From Halorubellus salinus (lineage in GTDB: Archaea; Halobacteriota; Halobacteria; Halobacteriales; Natrialbaceae), in NCBI RefSeq assembly GCF_020567525.1, contig NZ_JAJCVI010000001.1:682001-746000 (forward strand): DNA of 64,000 nucleotides. Direction: 5' to 3'. The translations under genes were made by a program, and so were the position numbers. Shown in pieces: positions 15,904 to 25,376 of the stretch. Below the pieces are notes generated by a model, which saw only the letters and a program-made list of their open reading frames with translations, made no database searches and was not told the DNA's origin. Each line of letters starts with the position of its first letter. Position 1 is the first letter of the stretch.

Positions 15904-18342
15904 TCAACGGACCGGATAGACCGCGTCGTCGTCATCGTCGTCGTCTTCCTCGTCATCGTCGTCGCCTTCCTCGTCGTCGTCATCGCCCTCTTCGTCATCG
16001 TCGTCGCCCTCTTCGTCATCGTCGTCGCCCTCTTCGTCATCGTCGTCGCCCTCTTCGTCATCGTCGTCGCCCTCCTCGTCATCGTCGTCGCCTTCCTCGT
16101 CCTCATCATCGCCGTCCTCGTCATCGTCGTCGCCTTCCTCGTCCTCATCATCGCCGTCCTCGTCATCGTCGTCGCCCTCTTCGTCCTCATCGTCCTCCTG
16201 GTCGTGATCGTCGTCGTCGTATCCGTCCTTCTGGTCGTCGCGCCAGGGGAACTCGTCGATGGGTTCGCCGGGCTTCTGGCCGCCCGGACAGCGCGCTGAT
16301 CCCCCGGTCACCTCGAACGTGGGATTCCTGAACGCGCCGACGTCCTGGACGGAGATCGCGACGAGCTTCCCGCCCTGGCCGGCGACGCTATCGCCCGAGC
16401 CCCGGAGCGTGTCCGAGTACACCCGGTATCCGGCATTAGGGCCGTTCCCGGGGTTGTACACCTGGACCTTCACCGTGAGGGGATAGTCGACGCCGGACGC
16501 GTACACGACCGCGTTCCCGCAGCCGTTGAACACGACGCGTGCCTTCACCCGCTCCGTCGTCTTCGTCGGCTTCGTCGTCTTCGTCGGCTTCGTCGTCGTC
16601 GGTTCCGTCGTCTTCGTCGTCGTGGGTTCCGTCGTCTTCGTCGTCGTGGGCTCCGTCGTCTTCGTCGTCGTGGGCTCCGTCGTCTTCGTCGTCGTGGGCT
16701 CCGTCGTCTTCGTCGTCGTTGGTTCCTCGGTCGTCGTCTCCGGTGGGCGTTCGCTGGAAGGGACGCAACCGCCGTCGAGGAGATACGCGGCGCCAGCGTC
16801 GACGCCCGTGGTGTCGGCGTCCGGAGCGCCGATCACGACGTCTTCGGTGTCGTTCTCGGTGACGGTGCCGACGTCCGCGACGCTCCACCCTGCGTGGTCG
16901 CCCGCGGAAACGCCGCGGAACGTCGCGTCCGCGTCGGCGAGTTCGCGTTCGTCGGCGAGGTCGGCGGCACCTTCGAGGAGGTACGCTGCCCCGGAGTCGT
17001 TCAGTGTGGCGTCGTCGACCGTCGAGTCGTTCAGCGGCGCGCCGACCAGGACGTCCGCGTAGCCGTCGCACGTCAGGTCGCCCGAACCGGCGGCGGAGAC
17101 CGCCCAGCCCGCGCGGTCGCCGGTGCCTTCGCCGTACGCGGCGAGCGCAGACCCGTTCAGCGGGACGGTCCCGTCGACGTCGTCGCTCCCGGTGACGACG
17201 TACGCGACGCCGGCCTGGTTCCCGTTCGTGTCGTTGAACGGTGCGCCGACCAGGACGTCGTCGACGCCGTCGCCGTTCACGTCGCCAGCGCCGGCGACCG
17301 CCCAGCCCGCGCCGTCGCGTCGCTTCGCGCCAGCGAACGTCACCGCCGCGTCCGCGAGGGAGGACTCGCCAGCGAGCGACCGGTTGGTCAGGACGTACGC
17401 CGCGCCGGACCCCACCCCGGTCGCGTTGTTCCGGGGTGCACCGACGATCACGTCGGCGTCGTCGTCGCCGTCGAAGTCGCCCGCGGACGCGACCGACCAG
17501 CCCGCGTTGTCGCCGGCTGCCTCGCCGCGGAGCGACGCGTTCGCGGCCGCGAGCGAAGTCGTCCCCGCGGGCGGCGTCTCGAGCACGTACACGGTCCCGG
17601 CGTCTTCAGCTGCCGCGTCGTTCCCCGGGGCGCCGACGACGACGCGGTCGGGGGCGTCGTCGCTCCGGTTCCCGACGCCCGCGACCGCGTAGCCGGCGCG
17701 GTCGTCGCGAGCGACCCCGTGGAGCGTCCACGTGGCCGTTCCGAGCGAGACGTTCGCCGCCAGATCGGTCTCGTCGAGGACGTACACCGCGCCGGCGTTC
17801 CGGAAGGCGGCGTCGTCGTTCGGCGCGCCGACGACGAGTTCGGGGATGCGGTCGCCGTCGACGTCCGCGCTCGCGAGCGCCGCGCCGGCGCGACTCGCGG
17901 GCGCTTCGCCGTGCAGGACGACGTCCGCGTCGGACGCGGTCACGTCGCCGTCGTCGATCGGACCGAAGAACACGTAGACTGCGCCGGCGTCGATGCCCGC
18001 GGTGTCGTTCCGGGGTGCGCCGACCGCGACGTCGGCGTGGCCGTCGTCGTTCAGGTCGCCGACGTTCGCGACCGCGGCGCCGAAGGAGTCGTTCGCGCCA
18101 GCGCCGTTGAACGTCGCGTTCGCCGTCGCGAGCGAGCGCTCGCCGGCGAACGCGTCGTCACTGGGGAGTGCGCTTGCGTCGGTGGCCAGTGGTGCGTCTG
18201 GCGTGTTCGCGTCCGAGCTGGGGACGTCCGCGACGAGCGGGGTGACGGTCGCGGCGGCGGCGCCGACGAACACGACGCCGACGACCGCCAGGACGAGCCA
18301 GCGACCGACCATCGCGTCCGGAGCCGGGTGTACTCGCGGCAT
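15904..18342 (-). CDS. FG-GAP repeat surface protein with Thr-rich linker and acidic repeat tail
   Basis: 812 residues. An N-terminal hydrophobic segment (WLVLAVVGVVFVGAAAATV) targets or anchors it. Residues about 60-515 contain seven FG-GAP units, each with a Ca2+-loop such as GDLNDDGHADVAVGAP, GDFDGDDDADVIVGAP and GDVNGDGVDDVLVGAP, predicting one complete seven-bladed integrin-type propeller. A linker of repeated TTTKTTEP units (a likely O-glycosylation site) leads to a small domain with FNGCGNAVVYASG and ARCPGG. The last 115 residues are almost only Asp, Glu and Gly in 7- and 14-residue repeats, ending AVYPVR. Likely extracellular adhesion or matrix protein (inference). No sortase-like or PGF-type anchor is seen at the C-terminus. 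Confidence 0.8.
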   Translation of the reverse strand: MPRVHPAPDAMVGRWLVLAVVGVVFVGAAAATVTPLVADVPSSDANTPDAPLATDASALPSDDAFAGERSLATANATFNGAGANDSFGAAVANVGDLNDDGHADVAVGAPRNDTAGIDAGAVYVFFGPIDDGDVTASDADVVLHGEAPASRAGAALASADVDGDRIPELVVGAPNDDAAFRNAGAVYVLDETDLAANVSLGTATWTLHGVARDDRAGYAVAGVGNRSDDAPDRVVVGAPGNDAAAEDAGTVYVLETPPAGTTSLAAANASLRGEAAGDNAGWSVASAGDFDGDDDADVIVGAPRNNATGVGSGAAYVLTNRSLAGESSLADAAVTFAGAKRRDGAGWAVAGAGDVNGDGVDDVLVGAPFNDTNGNQAGVAYVVTGSDDVDGTVPLNGSALAAYGEGTGDRAGWAVSAAGSGDLTCDGYADVLVGAPLNDSTVDDATLNDSGAAYLLEGAADLADERELADADATFRGVSAGDHAGWSVADVGTVTENDTEDVVIGAPDADTTGVDAGAAYLLDGGCVPSSERPPETTTEEPTTTKTTEPTTTKTTEPTTTKTTEPTTTKTTEPTTTKTTEPTTTKPTKTTKPTKTTERVKARVVFNGCGNAVVYASGVDYPLTVKVQVYNPGNGPNAGYRVYSDTLRGSGDSVAGQGGKLVAISVQDVGAFRNPTFEVTGGSARCPGGQKPGEPIDEFPWRDDQKDGYDDDDHDQEDDEDEEGDDDDEDGDDEDEEGDDDDEDGDDEDEEGDDDDEEGDDDDEEGDDDDEEGDDDDEEGDDDDEEGDDDDEEGDDDDEEDDDDDDDAVYPVR
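15924..16210 (-). repeat. Tandem repeats coding for the Asp/Glu tail
   Basis: The 3' part of the FG-GAP gene consists of 21-base units encoding DDDDEEG (about 15955-16090) that pass into 42-base units encoding EEGDDDDEDGDDED (about 16090-16190). Unit copies are nearly identical at the DNA level, which points to recent expansion by slippage or unequal exchange, and the copy number probably differs among strains. Confidence 0.7.
16556..16735 (-). repeat. Tandem repeats coding for the TTTKTTEP linker
   Basis: Around six copies of a 21-base unit encoding EPTTTKT, grading into degenerate TKPTKTTK units. They form the Thr-rich linker of the surface protein at 15904-18342 between its propeller and its C-terminal domain. 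Confidence 0.7.
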
Positions 18343-18577
18343 GGTCGGAGGTATCGGGGTTCCGTTCCTTTGTTATGGCAACGTATCTCGCGAGTAAGCA
18401 CGCTCGCGTGCGTCGAGGGCGGAGCTTACTCCGTGCAGGCTCGGTGGCGCGTTCGGTCGATGAACCCAGGAGCGACGCGCGTCTGGGTCGTCCCGCGACG
18501 AGAAAAGCGCCAGTTACCGTGAGGACGTCGTCGCCGAGGGAGTGCGGGTTCGAGCCGGGGCGTCGCGGCAGCGCCGC

Positions 18578-19024
18578 TCAGTCCTCGGTCGGCGCTGGGT
18601 CGCGTCCCGACTCGGTCCCTGGCCGGGCGTCGAGTCCGTCGGTCGTCGACGCGTCCGCGTCGTGGTGTCGGACCGCGGCGAGGTACGCGCCGACGGCGCC
18701 ACCGACGGCCGCGCTCCCGACCGCGTACGTGACCGTCGCGAGCAGTGCGAGGACGACGAACACGACGGGGTTCGTCGGGATGGACGGGACGCCGGCCGGT
18801 GCGAACACGAACAGTGGTGCCAGGAGGACGACACCGACGAACAGCGGGAACGCCACGAGGAGGCCGGTGACGGTGCCGGCGGTCGCGCCGTCGCGGAGGC
18901 GTCCGCGCTGGAGGTAGCCGGCGGCTCCGCCGCCGACGGCCGGCGAGAACGGGAGGACGACGAGGACGAGCGCGACGACCGCGCCGACGACCGCGTTCGC
19001 GAAGGTGTTACCCGAGGAGTGCAT
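18578..19024 (-). CDS. DUF5518 small membrane protein
   Basis: 148 residues with four hydrophobic segments (ANAVVGAVVALVLVVLPFSP, AGTVTGLLVAFPLFVGVVLL, PVVFVVLALLATVTYAVG and AVGGAVGAYLAAV) and a Gly-rich loop GGGAAGYLQRGRLRDGATAG, typical of the haloarchaeal DUF5518 family. The C-terminal 30 residues are a polar tail. Function unknown. ATG 19022-19024; divergent from tmcA, 118 bases away. Confidence 0.75.
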   Translation of the reverse strand: MHSSGNTFANAVVGAVVALVLVVLPFSPAVGGGAAGYLQRGRLRDGATAGTVTGLLVAFPLFVGVVLLAPLFVFAPAGVPSIPTNPVVFVVLALLATVTYAVGSAAVGGAVGAYLAAVRHHDADASTTDGLDARPGTESGRDPAPTED

Positions 19025-19141
19025 CGTCCCAATTATGTCAACGCGTCACTTATTCGTTCGGGCGTGGATGTCATGCAGCCGTCTCGGCGGGTGGACTCGG
19101 GAATGGACACCTGTTTCTGCCGGCGCGTCGACCGTTCCGGT

Positions 19142-21490
19142 ATGAACGCGGACGGGACGGACGGAGTGGACGCCGAGGGGGAACGCGTCCGAATCGGCGA
19201 GTACGCGCGAGCGCTGCACGCGGAGGCCGAGCGAGCGAACGAGCGTCGCGTGCTCGTGCTCGCCGGCGACCCCGCCGAGACGCGGTCGCGAGCGCACGAC
19301 GCGGTGGACGCACTGTCGGTGGGCGTGAGCGAGACGACGGTCGTCGGCCCGGAGGACTTCCTCGCCGGCGAGCACGTCGGGACGCGTCGCGCCGGCGAAC
19401 TCCTCGGGCGTACGCGCGAGGTCGTGGTCCTCGACTGCCACGCGGAGTGCCGGCCGAACGCGCTCGGACGCGTCGTCGGCGTCGTCGACGGCGGCGGCCT
19501 CCTCGTCGTCCTCGCGCCGGACGTGGACGCGTGGCCGGATATCCGGGACGGGTTCGACGAGGGCATGGCGGTCCCACCGTTCGGGCTCGAGGACGTCACC
19601 GGGCACTTCAGGCGACGGCTGGTCGCGCTCGCGCGAGCACACCGCGGCGTGAGCGTCGTCGACGTCGACGACACCGCCGAAGAGCGCGACGGCGGTGGCC
19701 GCCTCCTCTCAGACGGGCGAACGAACCCGCCGCCGGCGAAGCCGACGCCCGAGCCGTCGCCGCCAGCGGACGCTCGATACCCGGCGGCGGCGTACGAGGC
19801 GTGCCGGACCGTCGACCAGGCGGCGGCGGTCGCGGACCTGGAGGCGTTGCTCGACGACGGGTCCGCGGTCGTCGTGGCGGCCGACCGGGGGCGCGGGAAG
19901 TCGAGCGCCGCGGGACTGGCCGCCGGTGCGCTCGCGGCGCGCGGCGACGACGTGGTCGTGACCGCGAGCGAGCGCCGGGGGAGCCGCGAGGTCTTCGAGC
20001 GCGCTCTCGAACTCCTCGACGCGCTCGACGCGGCCGGCGACCACGCCGGCGAGTACGACCTGCGAGCCACCGACCCCGACGCGTCCGGGGTGTCCATGGG
20101 TGACGACGCGGGCGGACGCGTCCGCTTCGCGTCCCTCGCCGACGTCGTCGCGGACCCCACTGGCGGGGACGTCCTCGTCGTGGACGAGGCGGCGACGGTG
20201 CCCGTGCGACGGCTCGAGGCGACGCTCGCGGCGGACCGCGTGGCGTACGCGACGACCGTTCACGGCTACGAGGGCACGGGCCGCGGGTTCGACGTCCGGT
20301 TCCGCGGCCGGCTCGACGACGGCGCGCACGACGTCGTCGAGTCGAAGCTCGTGACGCCCATCCGGTACGCGGCGGGCGACCCCGTGGAGGTGTGGGCGTT
20401 CCGCGCGCTCCTCCTGGACGCCCGACCGCCCGTCGACTCGCTCGTCGTCGACGCGACCCCGGAGTCGGTCACGTACCGCGAACTCGATCCCGAAGACCTC
20501 CTCGCGGACGAGCACCTGCTCCGGGAGGTCTTCGGGTCGCTCGTGCTCGCGCACTACCGGACCGAGCCAGACGACCTCGCACGACTCCTCGACGCGCCGA
20601 ACCTCTCCGTGCGAGCGCTCACCCACGACGACCACGTCGCCTGCGTCGCGCTCCTCGCTCGCGAAGGCGACCTGTCCGCGGACCGCCGCGCGAGCATGTA
20701 CGAGGGCGGTCGCGTGAAGGGGAACATGCTCCCGGATGTCCTCACGAGCCAGCTCCGGGACGAACGCGCCGCCGAGACCGTCGGGTACCGCGTCGTCCGC
20801 ATCGCGACCCATCACGCCGTCCGCAGGGGCGGCCTCGCCTCGCACCTCCTCGCGGAACTGCGCGCGGAGGTCGGCGACGACGTCGACTGGCTCGGCTCCG
20901 GGTTCGGGGCGACCCCGGACCTCGTCGACTTCTGGCGAGAGAACGGCTACGGGAGCGTGCACCTCTCGACGACGCGGAACGACGCGAGCGGCGAGTACTC
21001 CGCCGTCGTCCTCCACCCGACGAGCGACGCGGGCCGCGCGCTCCACGACCGGCACGCCGAGTGGTTCGCCGAGCGCGTCCCGGGCGTGCTATCTGACGCG
21101 CTCGCGGACTGCGACCCGGACGTCGTCCGGGCGACGCTGCGGGCATGCGACGCGGACGTCGACGTCGACCTCTCGCCGCCCGCGTGGCGGACTATCGTCG
21201 GCGCGTCCTACGGCCCCGGGTTGTTCGACGTCGCACCCGGGCCGTTCCGCGACCTCGCCACGAAGCACCTCGTCGACCCCGACGGCAGCGCCGGCGCGCT
21301 CGACGCGCGCGAGGAGCGCCTGCTCGTCGAGCGCGTCCTCCAGGCGCGACCGTGGCCCGCGGTCGCCGACGCCCTCGACTACGTCTCCCCGGGTGCCTGC
21401 ATGCGAGCGCTCGGCGACGCCGTCCAGCCGCTCGTCGACGCGTACGGCGACGAGGACGCGCTCCGCGAACGCGAGCGCTATACGGACTGA
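19142..21490 (+). CDS. tmcA: tRNA(Met) cytidine acetyltransferase TmcA
   Basis: 782 residues. The enzyme makes N4-acetylcytidine in RNA using ATP and acetyl-CoA; in archaea it also acts on rRNA. Domain order is complete: N-terminal TmcA domain (residues 1-190), RecD-like ATPase with P-loop AADRGRGKSSAAG near residue 245 and Walker B VLVVDEAATVPVR, a GNAT acetyltransferase module (VRIATHHAVRRGGLASHLL, then WLGSGFGATPDLVDFWRENG) and a C-terminal RNA-binding part. ATG 19142 was chosen because a longer frame upstream overlaps the divergent DUF5518 gene. Stands alone; two small membrane-protein genes follow on the same strand. Confidence 0.93.
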   Translation: MNADGTDGVDAEGERVRIGEYARALHAEAERANERRVLVLAGDPAETRSRAHDAVDALSVGVSETTVVGPEDFLAGEHVGTRRAGELLGRTREVVVLDCHAECRPNALGRVVGVVDGGGLLVVLAPDVDAWPDIRDGFDEGMAVPPFGLEDVTGHFRRRLVALARAHRGVSVVDVDDTAEERDGGGRLLSDGRTNPPPAKPTPEPSPPADARYPAAAYEACRTVDQAAAVADLEALLDDGSAVVVAADRGRGKSSAAGLAAGALAARGDDVVVTASERRGSREVFERALELLDALDAAGDHAGEYDLRATDPDASGVSMGDDAGGRVRFASLADVVADPTGGDVLVVDEAATVPVRRLEATLAADRVAYATTVHGYEGTGRGFDVRFRGRLDDGAHDVVESKLVTPIRYAAGDPVEVWAFRALLLDARPPVDSLVVDATPESVTYRELDPEDLLADEHLLREVFGSLVLAHYRTEPDDLARLLDAPNLSVRALTHDDHVACVALLAREGDLSADRRASMYEGGRVKGNMLPDVLTSQLRDERAAETVGYRVVRIATHHAVRRGGLASHLLAELRAEVGDDVDWLGSGFGATPDLVDFWRENGYGSVHLSTTRNDASGEYSAVVLHPTSDAGRALHDRHAEWFAERVPGVLSDALADCDPDVVRATLRACDADVDVDLSPPAWRTIVGASYGPGLFDVAPGPFRDLATKHLVDPDGSAGALDAREERLLVERVLQARPWPAVADALDYVSPGACMRALGDAVQPLVDAYGDEDALRERERYTD

Positions 21491-21578
21491 CCGGGGGCAT
21501 CACCCCAGGCATCGAGCGTCGACCGGGGAGGGGGTGACGACCGGAACGTTCTTCGGCGCTCTGGCGCTACCAGCACGC

Positions 21579-22064
21579 ATGCTCCTCGGTCTGGACGTGG
21601 TGACGGTCGCGGCGCTCGCCCTCCTCGCGCTCGGCGTGGTCGGGAGCGCTATCCCGTCGGTACCGGGTCCGCTCGTGAGTCTCGCCGGCGTCCTCGTCTA
21701 CGCGTTCGGCGGCGGGACCGGCGTCAGCACGCTCGTGCTCGTCGCGCTCGTCGTCGTCGGCGTCGTCGCGGTCGTCGCGGACTGGCTCGCCGGCACGCTC
21801 GCCGCGAAGTACGGCGGCGCGTCGTGGACGGCGAGCATCCTCGGCGGCGTCGTCGGGTTCGTCGCGTTCTTCGCCGTCGGCCCGATCGGGCTCATCGTCG
21901 GTCTCGCCGGCACCGTCTTCCTCGTCGAAGCGTACCGCGAGAACGCCGAGCACGCGACCCGGGCCGCGGTCTACTCGACGCTCGGTGCGCTCGGCAGCAT
22001 CGTCGTGCAGGTCATGCTCGCGTTCGGGATGCTCGCGACGTTCGCACTCGCTCTCGTCGTATGA
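21579..22064 (+). CDS. DUF456 family membrane protein
   Basis: 161 residues with about five hydrophobic segments and the DUF456 features: an early GSAIPSVPGPLVSLAGVLVY segment, a glycine-rich GGASWTASILGGVVGFVAFF segment, and GPIGLIVGLAGTVFLVEAYR. The family is widespread and uncharacterised. The start ATG 21579 gives the usual length. The following gene begins 28 bases after the stop, so the two are probably co-transcribed. Confidence 0.85.
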   Translation: MLLGLDVVTVAALALLALGVVGSAIPSVPGPLVSLAGVLVYAFGGGTGVSTLVLVALVVVGVVAVVADWLAGTLAAKYGGASWTASILGGVVGFVAFFAVGPIGLIVGLAGTVFLVEAYRENAEHATRAAVYSTLGALGSIVVQVMLAFGMLATFALALVV

Positions 22065-22092
22065 CCACCGACGACCACATCGAGAGCGCAGG

Positions 22093-22803
22093 ATGACGAC
22101 GTTCGTCGAGTTCCTCGCCGGGAACGCGCTCGCGCTCGTCGTCGTCGCCACCGTCGCACTCGTCCTCGTCGGCGTGTTCGCGCTCGGCGACCGCTCCCCA
22201 CCGACCGTCCAGCCGACGCGCCCCATCTCGACGGCAGCAGGCCTCGCGGCGGCGACCGACGCCGCAGGAACCGACGCCGCAACGACCGATAGCACCGACT
22301 CCGACCCGGTCGCCGTCGTCGGGACGCCGAGAACCGAGAGTCCGCTCGACGCGCCGTTCGCGGACGCTGACGCGGTCGCGTTCGCCGTCCGCGTCGCCAG
22401 CCCGTTCGGGCACGTCACGACCGTCCGCGCGGTCGCGCCGTTCCGCCTCGACGTCGACGGCGAGACCGTCCACGTCGACCCGCCGACTGCACACTCACCG
22501 GTCGTCGACGACGCCCGGAGCACGCACCGGCGCGTCCTCCACGACGCCGACGACGTCCCCGCCGCGACCGCGGACGTCCTCACCGCACTCGACACCGACC
22601 GGTCGCGTGCCGCGCGCGTCCTCTCCGGCGGCATCCTCCCCGGACGCACCCACCGCACGTACCGCGTCACCGTCGTCCCCGTCGACCGACCGGTCGCCGT
22701 CGTCGGCACGCTCGCCCGCGACGGCGACGACTGGCGGCTCGACCCCGCCGAGGACGGAGCGCTCCGGTTCCTCGACCCCGCGAGCGTCACGAAACACGCC
22801 TGA
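22093..22803 (+). CDS. Membrane-anchored protein, possibly GIDE-like
   Basis: 236 residues: one N-terminal membrane helix (FLAGNALALVVVATVALVLVGVFAL), a Thr/Ala-rich linker, then a soluble domain with VRAVAPFRLDVDGETVHVDP and YRVTVVPVDRPVAVVGTLARDGDDWRL. The pattern of a strand pair around 'VDP' and a later 'V-VVGT' resembles the GIDE domain of some haloarchaeal and mitochondrial membrane proteins, but the match is loose. Likely second gene of an operon with the DUF456 gene. Confidence 0.6.
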   Translation: MTTFVEFLAGNALALVVVATVALVLVGVFALGDRSPPTVQPTRPISTAAGLAAATDAAGTDAATTDSTDSDPVAVVGTPRTESPLDAPFADADAVAFAVRVASPFGHVTTVRAVAPFRLDVDGETVHVDPPTAHSPVVDDARSTHRRVLHDADDVPAATADVLTALDTDRSRAARVLSGGILPGRTHRTYRVTVVPVDRPVAVVGTLARDGDDWRLDPAEDGALRFLDPASVTKHA

Positions 22804-22832
22804 ACCGATCGAGAAGGAGCGTCGACGACCGG

Positions 22833-24563
22833 TCAGGGGTGCGCGAAGTACGTCTGCACGTCCGCGTCGCCGTCGAAGTCGAGATCGTCGATTCTCGCGT
22901 AGCCGACGCGCTCGAACTGCACGACGTCGTCCACGGCGTGGTCGACCAGTCCGGGTTCGGCGACGCCGTGCTCGTCGCCGTCCATCGTCCGCATCCGGAC
23001 CGTCGGACCGTCCGCGGGCGCCCAGTGCACGACGTCGACGTCGCCGTCGGTGACGACCGACAGGTCGTCGTCCGTGAACGCGAGCGCGTCACCGCCGTCG
23101 ACCGCCTCGACGCAACCGAGGCCCTTCAGCCAGACGCGGTCGCCAGCGTCCGGAACGTCACCCGGTTCGAGGACGAGGGCGTCGCCGACGGGAATGTCGC
23201 GGTCGCCACGGTCCTCGAAGTCCGGATGCAGCGGCGGGTGCGCGCTCGCCGGTCCCTCGCCGTCGATGGGGACCTCCACGGGGTCGCGGACGAGGAACCG
23301 GCGCGTCGCGTCCTCGTCGACGTACTCGCGGTTCTTCGCGTACACGCTCGACATCGCCAGGTCCACGTCCGACGTCGACATCCCGAGCTCGAGCATCGCG
23401 TCCACGAGCGCCTCCCCGCGGATACCCCTGCGGCGGACGCTCGCCACCGTCGGCGCACGCGGGTCGTCCCAGCCGTCGAGCTCGCCCTGGTCGACGAGTT
23501 CCTTGATCGTGCTCGTGCTCATCTTCACGTCGTACGCGTCGATCTGGACGTGCCCCCAGTGCACGACCTCCGGGTACTCCCAGTCGAAGTAGTCGTAGAG
23601 GAACCGCTGGCGCTTCGCCGAATCCTGGAGGTCGATGCCGCGCACGATGTGTGTGACGCCCGTCAGGTGGTCGTCGACGCCGCTCTGGAAGTCCAGCATC
23701 GGCCAGCACCGGTACTCGCTCGCCTCCTCGCGGGGATGCGGCGTGTCCACCATCCGGAACGCCACCCAGTCCCGCAACGCGGGGTTCTTGTGGTCGATGT
23801 CGGTCTTCACGCGCAACGTCATCTCGCCCGCGCTGTACTCGCCGTCGACCATCGCCGCGAACTCCTCGCGGGTCGTCTCGACGTCCTTGTCGCGATGCGG
23901 GCACGGCTCGCCGTCGTTCTTCAGCTCCGAGAAGTCCTCGCCCGAACACGAGCACGTGTACGCGCCGCCGGCGTCGATGAGGTCGCGAGCGTGCTCGTAG
24001 TACGTCTCCACGCGGTCGCTCGCCTTCAGGACCTCGTCGGGCTCGAACCCGAGGTACTCGACGGCCTCGATGATCTCGTCGTACGCCGACAGGTCCGGGC
24101 GCTTGGTCTCCGGGTCCGTGTCGTCGAACCGAACGAGCATCCACCCGTCGTACATCTGCTTGTACGTCCCGATGACGGCCGGCATCCGCGCGCTCCCGAG
24201 GTGCCACGGGCCGTTCGGGTTCGGCGCACACCGCATCCGGACCTCGTCATAGTCCTCGACGTTCGGCAGGTCCGGGAGCGGCCCGTCGTCGTCCTCGTCC
24301 TCGGCCATCAGCTCCTCGTAGCGCTCGGGCGCGAGCTCCTGCAGGCGCTCGACGCGCTCCTCGTGACTCATGTCGTTCACGCGCCCGACGACGCCACCGA
24401 CGACGCCGGGGACCTCGTCGGAATGCTCGCGGAACGCCGGGTTCTCGCCCATCAACGGCCCCATCACCGCACCCACCGCCGCGTCGCTCTCGTGCTTGAC
24501 CGCGTTGAACAACGCGGCCGTCTCTGCAGCCTCCTCGACGCGCGCTCGAAGATCCTCGTCCAT
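22833..24563 (-). CDS. gltX: Glutamate--tRNA ligase
   Basis: 576 residues, archaeal-type class I synthetase. Catalytic motifs are present: PNPNGPWHLGSAR (HIGH-like signature) and DVKMSTSTIKEL (KMSKS-like). The N-terminal helical extension of about 95 residues and the C-terminal beta-barrel anticodon-binding domain are those of archaeal/eukaryal GluRS. In haloarchaea, which have the amidotransferase route for tRNA-Gln, this enzyme is expected to charge both tRNA-Glu and tRNA-Gln (established for archaea in general). ATG 24561-24563; convergent with the gene pair to the left. Confidence 0.95.
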   Translation of the reverse strand: MDEDLRARVEEAAETAALFNAVKHESDAAVGAVMGPLMGENPAFREHSDEVPGVVGGVVGRVNDMSHEERVERLQELAPERYEELMAEDEDDDGPLPDLPNVEDYDEVRMRCAPNPNGPWHLGSARMPAVIGTYKQMYDGWMLVRFDDTDPETKRPDLSAYDEIIEAVEYLGFEPDEVLKASDRVETYYEHARDLIDAGGAYTCSCSGEDFSELKNDGEPCPHRDKDVETTREEFAAMVDGEYSAGEMTLRVKTDIDHKNPALRDWVAFRMVDTPHPREEASEYRCWPMLDFQSGVDDHLTGVTHIVRGIDLQDSAKRQRFLYDYFDWEYPEVVHWGHVQIDAYDVKMSTSTIKELVDQGELDGWDDPRAPTVASVRRRGIRGEALVDAMLELGMSTSDVDLAMSSVYAKNREYVDEDATRRFLVRDPVEVPIDGEGPASAHPPLHPDFEDRGDRDIPVGDALVLEPGDVPDAGDRVWLKGLGCVEAVDGGDALAFTDDDLSVVTDGDVDVVHWAPADGPTVRMRTMDGDEHGVAEPGLVDHAVDDVVQFERVGYARIDDLDFDGDADVQTYFAHP

Positions 24564-24674
24564 TACCGCGACGTACTCCCGGCCACGTAAAAACCGCCCC
24601 GATGTTCCGCGACCGACACCGCAACCACGCCAGCGCGCACCGACGACGGCAGTCCGTGTCGATTCGACCCCGCG

Positions 24675-25301
24675 TCAGTTCGAGCCGACGCCCTCGGGGA
24701 ACCGACGCGTGTTGAACACGCGCTGCGCGAGGCCCGCGTCCGAGAGGCCGCCCGACCGCCACTTCTTCACCCACTTCGCCTGGACGTGATAGCTCGTCGC
24801 CTGCTCCTCGAACGCGCGAGCGATGTCCGCGGAGAGCTTCGCCGTCGGCCCGTCGTTCGCGACGATGAGGCCGTACGCCGAGATGACAGCGCCGATCTCG
24901 CGGCGCGACTCCGCGCGCGACGACGCCGCCGACTCGTACGCCAACCGTACCGTGTCACCGTCCCGGACCATGCTCGTCACCGAGAGCGCGTGCTTCTCCT
25001 CGAGGATCCACCGGAGTTCACCGAGCGTTCCCTTCCCGTCGCTGTTCGGCGTCTGCTTGCGGATCTGGTCCGGGCCGGACGTCGCGAACGTCGCGCTCGC
25101 GCCGACGCCCGCACCGACGAACAGTCCGACACCACCGACCAGTACCTTCCGGCGAGACACGTCGAACCCGCCGTCCTCGCTCTCGGCGTCACCGTGGACG
25201 CTCTCGACGTCGCCGTCGACGCCCTCGGCGTCACCGTCGCCGCTCTCGCCAACGTCCGCGTCCGATCTCCCGTCACCCGTGGTCGTCTCGTCCCCTGGCA
25301 T
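24675..25301 (-). CDS. Conserved haloarchaeal protein with Tat-like signal
   Basis: 208 residues. A hydrophilic head with imperfect Gly-Asp repeats (VDGDVESVHGDAESEDGG) is followed by SRRKVLVGGVGLFVGAGVGA, which fits a twin-arginine signal or anchor, and then a 130-residue domain (ELRWILEEKHALSVTSMVRD, then LAYESAASSRAESRREIGAV). I do not recognise the domain. The head is unusually long for a Tat signal peptide, so the helix may instead act as a membrane anchor. ATG 25299-25301 is preferred over an upstream in-frame ATG at 25316. Lies downstream of the polyprenyl synthase gene on the same strand, 157 bases away. Confidence 0.65.
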   Translation of the reverse strand: MPGDETTTGDGRSDADVGESGDGDAEGVDGDVESVHGDAESEDGGFDVSRRKVLVGGVGLFVGAGVGASATFATSGPDQIRKQTPNSDGKGTLGELRWILEEKHALSVTSMVRDGDTVRLAYESAASSRAESRREIGAVISAYGLIVANDGPTAKLSADIARAFEEQATSYHVQAKWVKKWRSGGLSDAGLAQRVFNTRRFPEGVGSN

Positions 25302-25376
25302 ACACCCAGCTACCACGTCGATACAAAAAGCACCGCCGAGAGAATCGACGCTCGACTCACGGCTCGAAACGCACCA

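Noticed and set aside
15855..16190. A Met/Thr/Arg repeat protein on the minus strand
   Set aside because: It is the out-of-frame shadow of the Asp/Glu repeat tail of the FG-GAP surface protein; the monotonous composition comes from the DNA repeats.
15924..16210. A CRISPR array
   Set aside because: The repeats are head-to-tail 21- and 42-base coding units with no spacers of constant length and no cas genes nearby.
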